From CBDUXZ01 sp965371325 [NCBI: uncultured bacterium] (lineage in GTDB: Bacteria; JAUYMQ01): 5,207 nucleotides of DNA. The notes beneath the pieces were generated by a model that was not told where the DNA came from, did not search any database, and saw only the letters and a list, made by a program, of their open reading frames with translations. Below are positions 1-5,207 of the stretch, piece by piece (the stretch's first letter is position 1; every line of letters starts with the position of its first letter). Made by a program: the position numbers and the translations under genes. Location of the stretch: the NCBI GenBank assembly GCA_965371325.1, contig CBDUXZ010000172.1:1-5207 (forward strand), written 5' to 3'.

Positions 1-2959
1 GAGCACGAACAATATTCTGTCGCCCGCCAACGGAAAACCGATCATCTCCCCCTCCCAGGACATCGTCCTGGGGATCTATTATCTCACCCGGGAACGCCCC
101 TTTGCCGAGGGGAGCGACATGATCTTCAGCAACCCTGAAGAGGCAATCTGCGCCTATGATGCGGGCGTGGTTGATCTTCAGGCGCGGGTGAAGATCCGGA
201 TTGAGGGAGAGATCGTTGAAACGACCATCGGCCGTGTGATCATGCGGGAGGTCGTTCCGGAAGAGGTGCCCTTCAAGACCGTCAACAAGGTGATGGACAA
301 GAAGGAGCTTGCCAACCTCATCGACTACACCTACCGGGCCTGCGGCAACAAGAGGACTGTTCTCCTGGCCGATCAGCTCCGAACGCTGGGGTACAAGTAC
401 GCGACAGCAGCGGGGATCTCTATCTGCCTCGACGACATGATCATCCCGTCGAACAAGCTGGATCTTCTTGACGACGCCAAGCGGCGGGTTATGGAGATCG
501 AGGAGCAGTACCGGGATGGTCTTATCACCGACGGTGAGCGTTACAACAAGGTGATCGACATCTGGGCCGGCGTTACCGAACAGGTAGCGGAGGAGATGGG
601 GAAGGAACTGCGGACAGAGCCCTTCGTGAATCCCGAGACGGGGGAACAGCGATTCGAGCGGAGCTTCAACTCCATCTTCATGATGGCCGACTCCGGGGCA
701 CGGGGATCGACACAGCAGATCCGGCAGCTTGCCGGAATGCGCGGACTTATGGCCAAGCCCTCCGGCGAGATTATCGAAACGCCGATCACGGCCAATTTCA
801 AGGAGGGGCTCAGCGTTCTCCAGTATTTCATCTCCACGCACGGTGCGCGAAAGGGACTGGCGGACACGGCCCTCAAGACCGCGAACTCCGGCTATCTCAC
901 GAGACGCCTGGTCGACGTCGCGCAGGACATGATCATCAATCACGAGGATTGCGGTACGCTGCACGGCATGAATATCTCCCAGCTTGTGGAAGCGGGGGAG
1001 ATTATCGAGACTATCGGTGATCGTGTCCTCGGAAGAGTCACCATGGAGGACGTTCTTGACCCAGTAACCGGCGAAACGCTGATTCCGGCGAATCAGGAAA
1101 TAGACGAGGGCAGGGTCGAGATTCTTGTAAATGCGGGAATCGAGCAGGTGAAGATCCGTTCCGTTCTCACCTGTCGTGCGCCGAGAGGCGTTTGCGTCCG
1201 GTGCTACGGTCGAGATCTCGCCCGCGGAAAAATGGTCAATCTGGGCGAGGCGGTCGGCGTCATTGCGGCCCAGTCCATTGGCGAGCCGGGAACACAGCTC
1301 ACCATGAGGACGTTCCATATCGGTGGTACGGCCATGGCGCAGGAAAAGGTCTTCACCTTCGCGTCGCACAACGGGCGGGTCGAGTACGACGGCCGACGCG
1401 TTCTGACCAAGTCCGACGGATCAAACATCGCCATCACCAGTATGCTCAAGACCCGCATTATAGATGAGACCGATCGCGAGCTCGCCACCTTCGACTTCGA
1501 GTACGGCACCAGAATGTATGCAGCCGCCGGCACCTATGTGACCAAGGAAATAACCGCCGGGAACGAAGGGAAGGTGAAGATCGAAACGATCGAAACCGGA
1601 GATCCAAAATCGGTTTCGATCGAAATCCTGGACGAAAAGGGGAACCCGAAGGAGCGACACCTTCTGAGGACAACGGACACGCAATCGCTCATCGCACATT
1701 TTCGCGTCAAGGACGGTGAGAAGATCAAGTATGGGGATGTGATCAAGGAGGCCGATCGTCTCGCGGAGGTTCCCCAGGACCGGCCGATTATTGCTGAGGT
1801 GGAAGGCATTGTGAAGTTCGGCGATATCGTCGAGGGATCGACCATGCGGGAAGAGTATGACGCGCAGACCGGTCTATCGAAGAAAGTAATCATCGAGTCT
1901 CGCGACGCCGATCTGAGACCCCGCCTCTCGATCAAGTCAGAGACGGGAGAAACGCTCCCCATCCATGGAACCAATCGTGTTGCCCGTTACTTCCTCCCCG
2001 AACGCGCCAACATCAACGTTGTCGAGGAGGAGGTCATCGAGCCCGGAAGCATCATCGCAACCATCCCGAAGGAGAGGAAGAAGACGCGCGACATCACGGG
2101 CGGTCTTCCCCGGGTGGCGGAACTCTTCGAGGCGCGCAAACCGAAAGACTCGGCCTCCGTCAGCGAAATCGAGGGGACGATTTCCTTTGGGAAGGATACG
2201 AAAGGAAAGCGGAAGATTATCGTTGCCCCGGACGCTGGAGAGCCGAAGGAATACCTCATTCCAAAGGGGAAGCCTCTTCGCGTACAGGAGGGCGACCGTG
2301 TCTTCGCGGGCATGCACCTCATGGATGGCGCTGCGAACCCCCACGATATCCTGCGAATCAAGGGGGAGGAGGAACTGGCGAAATACCTCGTGGATGAGAT
2401 CCAGGAGGTCTATCGTCTTCAAGGGGTGAAGATCAACGACAAGCACATCGAGACGATTGTCCGGCAGATGCTGAGAAGGGTGAAGGTAAATGATGTCGGG
2501 GACAGCGACTTCCTGGCCGGTGAGCAGGTGGATAGATTCACCTTCGAGGATGTGAAGGATAAACTGACCGAGGAGGGTAAGCAGCCTCCCGTCGCAGAGC
2601 CACTCCTTCTCGGCATCACCAAGGCAAGTCTCTCGACGGAAAGCTTCATTTCAGCGGCCAGCTTCCAGGAGACCACCAAGGTTCTCACGGAAGCAGCCGT
2701 CTGGGGGAAGACCGATCACCTCCGGGGTCTAAAGGAGAACGTGATCATGGGGAGGCTGATCCCGGCGGGGACGGGACGGGCGCGCTACGCGCGCGAGAAG
2801 ATCACCGTGGAGCTCGATCAGGAGGCCCTCGCCGAGGCGAAGTCTCAGGCGGCCGCGCTGGCTGCTGCCCGGTCGGAGGTGATCGAGACGACCGAACCAG
2901 CCGCTCCCGAGGAGGGACCATCCACGGCGGCTGGCGGCGAGAGCGCACCAATTCCCTGA
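1..2959 (+). CDS. rpoC: DNA-directed RNA polymerase subunit beta' (5'-truncated)
   Basis: This is the beta' subunit of RNA polymerase, which forms much of the active-site cleft. The gene enters from the left; the first full codon is at base 2, leaving 985 residues to a TGA at 2957-2959. The ATG at 119 is internal, because the preceding frame reads conserved beta' sequence ([15 protein letters not shown]). In window residues: SGARGS 231-236, bridge helix about 279-310, second zinc site Cys317/Cys391/Cys398/Cys401 (spacing 74, 7 and 3, as in E. coli Cys814/888/895/898), and trigger loop MRTFHIGG at 435-442, matching E. coli Met932, Arg933 and His936. An SI3-type insertion follows to about 695, then the second trigger helix ([16 protein letters not shown]), the [10 protein letters not shown] and [11 protein letters not shown] segments, and an Ala/Glu-rich, probably disordered tail of about 60 residues. 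No frameshift is seen. The implied full length, about 1470 residues, exceeds E. coli's 1407 mainly because SI3 is larger. Confidence 0.98.
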   Translation, partial: STNNILSPANGKPIISPSQDIVLGIYYLTRERPFAEGSDMIFSNPEEAICAYDAGVVDLQARVKIRIEGEIVETTIGRVIMREVVPEEVPFKTVNKVMDKKELANLIDYTYRACGNKRTVLLADQLRTLGYKYATAAGISICLDDMIIPSNKLDLLDDAKRRVMEIEEQYRDGLITDGERYNKVIDIWAGVTEQVAEEMGKELRTEPFVNPETGEQRFERSFNSIFMMADSGARGSTQQIRQLAGMRGLMAKPSGEIIETPITANFKEGLSVLQYFISTHGARKGLADTALKTANSGYLTRRLVDVAQDMIINHEDCGTLHGMNISQLVEAGEIIETIGDRVLGRVTMEDVLDPVTGETLIPANQEIDEGRVEILVNAGIEQVKIRSVLTCRAPRGVCVRCYGRDLARGKMVNLGEAVGVIAAQSIGEPGTQLTMRTFHIGGTAMAQEKVFTFASHNGRVEYDGRRVLTKSDGSNIAITSMLKTRIIDETDRELATFDFEYGTRMYAAAGTYVTKEITAGNEGKVKIETIETGDPKSVSIEILDEKGNPKERHLLRTTDTQSLIAHFRVKDGEKIKYGDVIKEADRLAEVPQDRPIIAEVEGIVKFGDIVEGSTMREEYDAQTGLSKKVIIESRDADLRPRLSIKSETGETLPIHGTNRVARYFLPERANINVVEEEVIEPGSIIATIPKERKKTRDITGGLPRVAELFEARKPKDSASVSEIEGTISFGKDTKGKRKIIVAPDAGEPKEYLIPKGKPLRVQEGDRVFAGMHLMDGAANPHDILRIKGEEELAKYLVDEIQEVYRLQGVKINDKHIETIVRQMLRRVKVNDVGDSDFLAGEQVDRFTFEDVKDKLTEEGKQPPVAEPLLLGITKASLSTESFISAASFQETTKVLTEAAVWGKTDHLRGLKENVIMGRLIPAGTGRARYAREKITVELDQEALAEAKSQAAALAAARSEVIETTEPAAPEEGPSTAAGGESAPIP
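1579..1626. repeat. Tandem 9-base repeat and 11-bp inverted repeat inside the rpoC SI3 region
   Basis: GATCGAAAC occurs twice in tandem (1579-1587 and 1588-1596), encoding an Ile-Glu-Thr doublet, and a third copy of its first eight bases lies at 1618-1625. GATCGAAACCG (1588-1598) is the exact reverse complement of CGGTTTCGATC (1611-1621), separated by 12 bases, so the mRNA could form an 11-bp stem. It lies within the portion of SI3 that has no counterpart in the E. coli protein. The repeat is directly visible; any function is unknown, and it may simply record how this surface insertion expanded. Confidence 0.7.
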
Positions 2960-3036
2960 TGCAGAAGGGCTTTCCCGGATACTACGGGCCGCCGACGGGG
3001 GGTCTCGCATCGGGAATAGAAACAGCTGCTGATGCA

Positions 3037-3069
3037 TGCGGCGCCCCGGGGGGGGTGCCGCGGCCTTTT
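3037..3069 (+). terminator. Probable intrinsic terminator of rpoC
   Basis: A GC-rich stem pairs 3038-3047 (GCGGCGCCCC) with 3052-3061 (GGGGTGCCGC): ten pairs including one G-U, closed by a GGGG loop. After four bases (GGCC) there is a run of four T (3066-3069). The hairpin lies about 80 bases after the rpoC stop and before the promoter for the next genes, which suits the end of the rpoBC transcript. The T run is short and not adjacent to the stem, so termination may be partial. A competing hairpin, GGCCTT (3062-3067) with AAGGCC (3083-3088), overlaps the T run. The run of eight G (3048-3055) is a possible site of sequencing length error. Confidence 0.6.
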
Positions 3070-3115
3070 CCAGGTGCCCGCGAAGGCCCTCCGGCGCGCC
3101 GCGTCACGCCGCAAC

Positions 3116-3217
3116 ATGTTGATAAACCTGAAAAAATGGTTGACAATCGGTGGGGCATTGCTAAACTTCCTGTCCCTCGTTCTTGTGTTCCAGTTCCCGT
3201 GCAGGTTCTGTCTGTAG
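3116..3217 (+). CDS. Possible 33-residue hydrophobic small ORF (doubtful)
   Basis: ATG at 3116 opens a 33-codon frame ending at TAG 3215-3217. The predicted peptide has an N-terminal Lys-Lys pair, then a mostly hydrophobic segment from about residue 9 to 27, and two cysteines near the end, so it looks like a tiny single-pass membrane peptide. It ends five bases before the terminator-like hairpin at 3223, which is leader-peptide-like geometry. Against it: there is no Shine-Dalgarno sequence before 3116, the predicted promoter lies inside it, and a T-rich promoter region in a GC-rich genome will often read as hydrophobic residues by chance. A GTG at 3185 in the same frame would give a ten-codon version within the predicted rpsL leader RNA, also without a visible ribosome site. 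I do not recognise a family. Confidence 0.15.
   Translation: MLINLKKWLTIGGALLNFLSLVLVFQFPCRFCL
3140..3167 (+). promoter_or_regulatory. Probable sigma70-type promoter of the str operon
   Basis: A perfect -35 box TTGACA (3140-3145) is followed after 16 bases by TAAACT (3162-3167), which matches four of six TATAAT positions and is preceded by TG plus one base (3159-3161), an extended -10 signature. An A tract (3131-3136) and other AT-rich sequence lie just upstream, resembling an UP element, and stand out against the GC-rich surroundings. Transcription would start near 3174, giving a leader of about 106 bases before rpsL. It sits after the probable rpoC terminator, so the str genes likely have their own promoter. 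A second weaker arrangement (TTGATA 3119-3124, GACAAT 3142-3147, 17-base spacer) overlaps it. Confidence 0.7.
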
Positions 3218-3222
3218 GGAGC

Positions 3223-3253
3223 AGGCGGGCGGCTATGCGGCCCGCTTTTATTT
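3223..3253 (+). terminator. Terminator-like hairpin in the rpsL leader (possible attenuator)
   Basis: GCGGGC (3225-3230) pairs with GCCCGC (3240-3245), and the stem can extend outward by G3224-T3246 and A3223-T3247. Inside the nine-base loop two further pairs are possible. A T-rich tract, TTTTATTT (3246-3253), follows at once, the classic form of an intrinsic terminator. It lies downstream of the predicted str promoter and 26 bases before the rpsL start, with no room for another promoter after it. It therefore either leaks or is conditional, that is, an attenuator. CCCG at 3196-3199 can pair with CGGG at 3226-3229 in the 5' arm, a weak candidate antiterminator. No factor or ligand can be named from the sequence. 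Confidence 0.6.
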
Positions 3254-3279
3254 AAACCCTTTGTCGCGCAGATGACGCC

Positions 3280-3651
3280 ATGCCCACCATTAATCAGCTG
3301 GTTCGCAATGGCCGCAAGCCGGTGCGGAAAAAGAGCGGTTCTCGCGCGCTCCTTCGGTGCCCGCAACGTCGCGGCGTGTGTCTGCGCGTCTACACGACGA
3401 CTCCCAAGAAGCCCAATTCCGCTCTGAGAAAAGTCGCGCGCGTCCGCCTGACCAACGGGATTGAACTAACCGCGTACATCCCCGGGGTTGGGCATAACCT
3501 GCAGGAGCACTCAGTGGTGCTCATCCGGGGAGGGCGTGTGAAGGACCTTCCTGGCGTTCGCTATCATATTATTCGCGGCACGCTCGATTCTGTGGGTGTT
3601 GAGGGGCGGAAGAAATCGCGTTCGAAATACGGCACTAAACGGCCCAAGTAG
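3280..3651 (+). CDS. rpsL: 30S ribosomal protein S12
   Basis: S12 sits at the decoding centre of the small ribosomal subunit and controls tRNA selection accuracy. The product is 123 residues, close to the 124 of E. coli, with the universal PQRRGVC segment (28-34), [14 protein letters not shown] (39-52) and GHNLQEHSV...[14 protein letters not shown] (71-96). Lys43 and Lys88 (classical Lys42 and Lys87) and Pro91 are the streptomycin-sensitive residues, and Asp89 is the residue modified to beta-methylthio-aspartate in many bacteria. The ATG at 3280 gives the canonical N terminus MPTINQLVR. Only a weak ribosome-binding sequence precedes it (GCAGATGACGCC), and an out-of-frame ATG lies at 3272. It is the first str-operon gene, 100 bases before rpsG. 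Confidence 0.98.
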   Translation: MPTINQLVRNGRKPVRKKSGSRALLRCPQRRGVCLRVYTTTPKKPNSALRKVARVRLTNGIELTAYIPGVGHNLQEHSVVLIRGGRVKDLPGVRYHIIRGTLDSVGVEGRKKSRSKYGTKRPK

Positions 3652-3656
3652 TCCGG

Positions 3657-3696
3657 CCTGCGCATACGCGGGTGTCGTCGCCGCCTTTGGGCGGCG
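3657..3696 (+). promoter_or_regulatory. Two adjacent hairpins between rpsL and rpsG; candidate S7 feedback site
   Basis: The first hairpin pairs CCTGCG (3657-3662) with CGCGGG (3667-3672), six pairs including one T-G wobble, around a CATA loop. The second pairs CGCCGCC (3679-3685) perfectly with GGCGGCG (3690-3696) around a TTTG loop. Neither is followed by a T run, so they do not look like terminators. In E. coli the S12-S7 intercistronic RNA, of similar length, is bound by S7 to repress its own operon. The position here suggests a comparable role, but resemblance to the E. coli site or the 16S rRNA target has not been shown. RNA processing or transcript stability are alternatives. Confidence 0.4.
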
Positions 3697-3733
3697 CGTG
3701 TACATCTGCTTCCGGGTGGGCTGTCTTTTTAAA

Positions 3734-3740
3734 AGGGGAG
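3734..3740 (+). promoter_or_regulatory. Ribosome binding site that sets the rpsG start
   Basis: AGGGGAG ends 11 bases before the GTG at 3752. It is the clearest purine-rich ribosome site before any gene in the window and supports GTG 3752 over the open frame that continues upstream into rpsL. The spacing is slightly long. Confidence 0.65.
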
Positions 3741-3751
3741 ACCGACAACTC

Positions 3752-4222
3752 GTGCCCAGAAGGAAATCCCCGGATAAGCGAAGGATTTTACCGGATCCGA
3801 AGTATAGCGACCGGTTGGTTGCCAAGTTCACCCACTCGCTTATGTACGGCGGTAAAAAGTCGAAGGCCGAGCGTATCTGCTACGGCGCCCTCGACATCAT
3901 CGGTGAGAAGGCGGGTGACGATCCGGTCAAGGTGTTCCGTAAGGCTCTGGATAACGTCAAGCCACGCGTGGAGGTAAAGTCGCGCCGGGTCGGTGGCTCC
4001 ACCTACCAGGTTCCCGTGGAGGTGAGACCGGACAGGAGCGTCTCTCTCGGGATCCGCTGGATCATCTCGTATGCCCGCGAGCGCCAGGGTCATTCGATGA
4101 AGGAGAAGCTTGCAGCCGAGCTTCTCGACGCGGCATCGGATCGTGGGTCCGCGGTGAAGAAGCGCGAGGATATCCACAAGATGGCGGACGCCAACAAGGC
4201 TTTCGCCCACTACCGGTGGTGA
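3752..4222 (+). CDS. rpsG: 30S ribosomal protein S7
   Basis: S7 nucleates assembly of the 30S head by binding the 3' major domain of 16S rRNA and lies near the E and P sites. From the GTG at 3752 the product is 156 residues, a usual S7 length, and begins MPRRK with ILPDPKY at 12-18, as expected for the family. The frame is open back to an ATG at 3596, but that 52-residue extension overlaps the end of rpsL and looks like no known S7, so GTG is chosen. Family signatures are [16 protein letters not shown] (25-40), [21 protein letters not shown] (73-93, mostly rRNA contacts) and the C-terminal [21 protein letters not shown]. In E. coli S7 is the translational repressor of this operon. The hairpins before it and its position between rpsL and fusA allow the same here. 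Confidence 0.97.
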   Translation: MPRRKSPDKRRILPDPKYSDRLVAKFTHSLMYGGKKSKAERICYGALDIIGEKAGDDPVKVFRKALDNVKPRVEVKSRRVGGSTYQVPVEVRPDRSVSLGIRWIISYARERQGHSMKEKLAAELLDAASDRGSAVKKREDIHKMADANKAFAHYRW

Positions 4223-4324
4223 GAACGCTCCCAGGGGACCGCCCCCTCTTCCTGATTAGGAGAACCACGTTAACCTGCTGCTTCGATCCGGTTGCCGGAC
4301 GAAAAGCATACGCGGTCAGTTGAT
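4223..4324 (+). other. rpsG-fusA intercistronic region with two short hairpins and a stray Shine-Dalgarno motif
   Basis: These 102 bases hold two small perfect stems: AGGGG (4233-4237) with CCCCT (4243-4247), and TCCGG (4287-4291) with CCGGA (4295-4299). No T run follows either, so read-through to fusA is expected. AGGAG at 4258-4262 is a good Shine-Dalgarno match but lies 62 bases before fusA and has no ATG, GTG or TTG at usable distance. An 18-codon open frame from ACG 4267 ends at TGA 4321-4323, one base before the fusA ATG. The immediate upstream sequence of fusA (GCGGTCAGTTGAT) has no obvious ribosome site. No promoter is recognised here. Confidence 0.4.
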
Positions 4325-5207
4325 ATGGCAAGGGTCGTTCCGCTCGAGCGGACTCGCAATATCGGTATCATGGCGCACATCGACGCCGGGAAGACGACCG
4401 CCACCGAGCGGATCCTCTACTATACCGGCATCACCTACAAGATGGGTGAGGTGCACGATGGTGCAGCGACGATGGACTACATGGCGCAGGAGCAGGAGCG
4501 CGGCATTACCATCACCTCTGCAGCCACGACCTGCATGTGGCGGGACCAGCGCATCAACATCATTGATACACCCGGCCATGTGGATTTCACAATCGAAGTC
4601 GAGCGCTCCCTCCGCGTGCTCGATGGCGCGGTTGCGCTTTTCTGCGCTGTAGGCGGCGTCGAGCCACAGTCAGAAACCGTCTGGCGCCAGGCCGACAAAT
4701 ACGCGGTCCCGCGCCTAGCCTTCGTCAACAAGATGGACCGTGTCGGCGCCGATTTCTATCGGGTCGTCGATGAAATCAGGAATCGTCTGGGTGCAAAACC
4801 GCTGGTGCTGCAGATACCCCTCGGCAAAGAAGGGGAGTTCGCCGGCCCCATCGATCTGATCTCGCAAAAGGTCTTTCTCTTCGAGAATGAAGCGCTCGGC
4901 GCGAAGTTCAAAGCCGTGGAGATCCCCGCGGAAATGAAGGCGGAAGCGGAGGAGTGGCGGGAGAAGTTGATCGAAAACGTGGCCGACTTCGACGACTCCC
5001 TGATGGCGAAATATCTCGAAGGACAGACGATTTCTGAGGACGATCTACGCAAGGCTGTCAGGCATGCAACTCTCGACATCGCAGCGGTCCCCGTGCTGCT
5101 CGGCTCGGCATTCAAGAACAAGGGCATCCAGCAGCTCCTGGATGCGGTCGTTGATTACCTTCCTTCTCCCATCGATGTTCGCCCATTGATGGGCCATGAC
5201 CCGGATG
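4325..5207 (+). CDS. fusA: Translation elongation factor G (3'-truncated)
   Basis: EF-G is the GTPase that moves tRNAs and mRNA through the ribosome and, with ribosome recycling factor, splits post-termination ribosomes. The first 294 codons are present; the gene runs off the right edge, so roughly the last 400 residues are missing. The ATG at 4325 gives [20 protein letters not shown], in register with known EF-G N termini; a TTG at 4292 would add 11 unlike residues. GTPase motifs are intact: G1 AHIDAGKT 17-24, switch I with RGITIT 59-64, G3 DTPGH 81-85, G4 NKMD 135-138, and G5 GSAFKNKG 260-267. The EF-G-specific G' insertion occupies approximately residues 160-250. YLPSPIDV near the right edge leads into domain II. 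Its place after rpsG marks it as the str-operon EF-G rather than a dispersed paralogue. No clear Shine-Dalgarno precedes it, so coupling to upstream translation is possible. Confidence 0.98.
   Translation, partial: MARVVPLERTRNIGIMAHIDAGKTTATERILYYTGITYKMGEVHDGAATMDYMAQEQERGITITSAATTCMWRDQRINIIDTPGHVDFTIEVERSLRVLDGAVALFCAVGGVEPQSETVWRQADKYAVPRLAFVNKMDRVGADFYRVVDEIRNRLGAKPLVLQIPLGKEGEFAGPIDLISQKVFLFENEALGAKFKAVEIPAEMKAEAEEWREKLIENVADFDDSLMAKYLEGQTISEDDLRKAVRHATLDIAAVPVLLGSAFKNKGIQQLLDAVVDYLPSPIDVRPLMGHDPD

Noticed and set aside
52-73. Perfect hairpin (CCCAGGAC/GTCCTGGG, 3-base loop) in rpoC
   Set aside because: It encodes the invariant SQDIVLG segment; the pairing follows from conserved residues and GC-rich codon choice, with no T run.
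541-876. Minus-strand and other-frame open frames opposite rpoC, rpsL, rpsG and fusA (this is one example)
   Set aside because: They are antisense or shifted shadows of strongly conserved genes, with no ribosome sites, promoters or recognisable protein features.
2780-2794. GCGCGC-TAC-GCGCGC palindrome near the rpoC 3' end
   Set aside because: It lies within Arg/Ala codons in a GC-rich, variable part of the protein and has no terminator features.
3093-3100. GGCGCGCC palindrome after rpoC
   Set aside because: An 8-base GC palindrome is expected by chance in such GC-rich sequence, and there are no repeated copies or spacing to suggest an operator.
3174-3222. Possible boxA-like antitermination motif (GTTCTTGTG)
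   Set aside because: It matches the boxA consensus poorly and has no adjacent boxB-type hairpin.
2959-3255. 98-codon open frame starting in a TGATG overlap with the rpoC stop
   Set aside because: It runs through the probable terminator and the promoter, has no ribosome site at proper distance, is Gly/Pro/Arg-rich as expected of GC-rich non-coding DNA, and resembles no family I know.

Overview
The window is core housekeeping DNA from a GC-rich Gram-negative-type bacterium: the end of the RNA polymerase beta' gene (rpoC) followed by the start of the streptomycin (str) operon, rpsL-rpsG-fusA, all on the plus strand. I see no mobile elements, tRNAs, CRISPR arrays or horizontally acquired genes. 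The host phylum cannot be fixed. The large SI3-type insertion in the beta' trigger loop argues against Firmicutes and Actinobacteria. From memory, the residue choices in RpoC, S12 and EF-G recall deltaproteobacterial, acidobacterial, NC10 or PVC-type sequences; that is inference without a search.

Layout. 1-2959: rpoC, truncated at its 5' end, from just after the catalytic NADFDGD region to its natural stop. It holds the bridge helix, the second zinc site, the trigger loop, an enlarged SI3 insertion and the conserved C-terminal part. 2960-3279: a 320-base non-coding region that appears to separate two transcription units. It holds a very stable hairpin with a short T run (probable rpoC terminator), then an AT-rich stretch with a near-consensus sigma70-type promoter, then a second terminator-like hairpin 27 bases before rpsL that looks like an attenuator. 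3280-3651: rpsL (S12). 3652-3751: a 100-base gap with two adjacent hairpins, in the place where the S7 feedback site lies in the E. coli str operon. 3752-4222: rpsG (S7), starting at GTG. 4223-4324: a 102-base gap with short hairpins and a Shine-Dalgarno-like motif too far from any gene to serve it directly. 4325-5207: the first 294 codons of fusA (EF-G), running off the window with G1-G5 of the GTPase domain complete.

The products belong together functionally. Beta' is part of the transcription enzyme, S12 and S7 are 30S ribosomal proteins for the decoding centre and head, and EF-G drives translocation. rpoC next to the str operon is a very common bacterial arrangement.

No undescribed system is evident. 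The points most worth checking are the promoter-plus-terminator leader of rpsL, the paired hairpins before rpsG, and a lineage-specific expansion of about 66 residues in the first half of the RpoC SI3 insertion, which carries DNA-level direct and inverted repeats.
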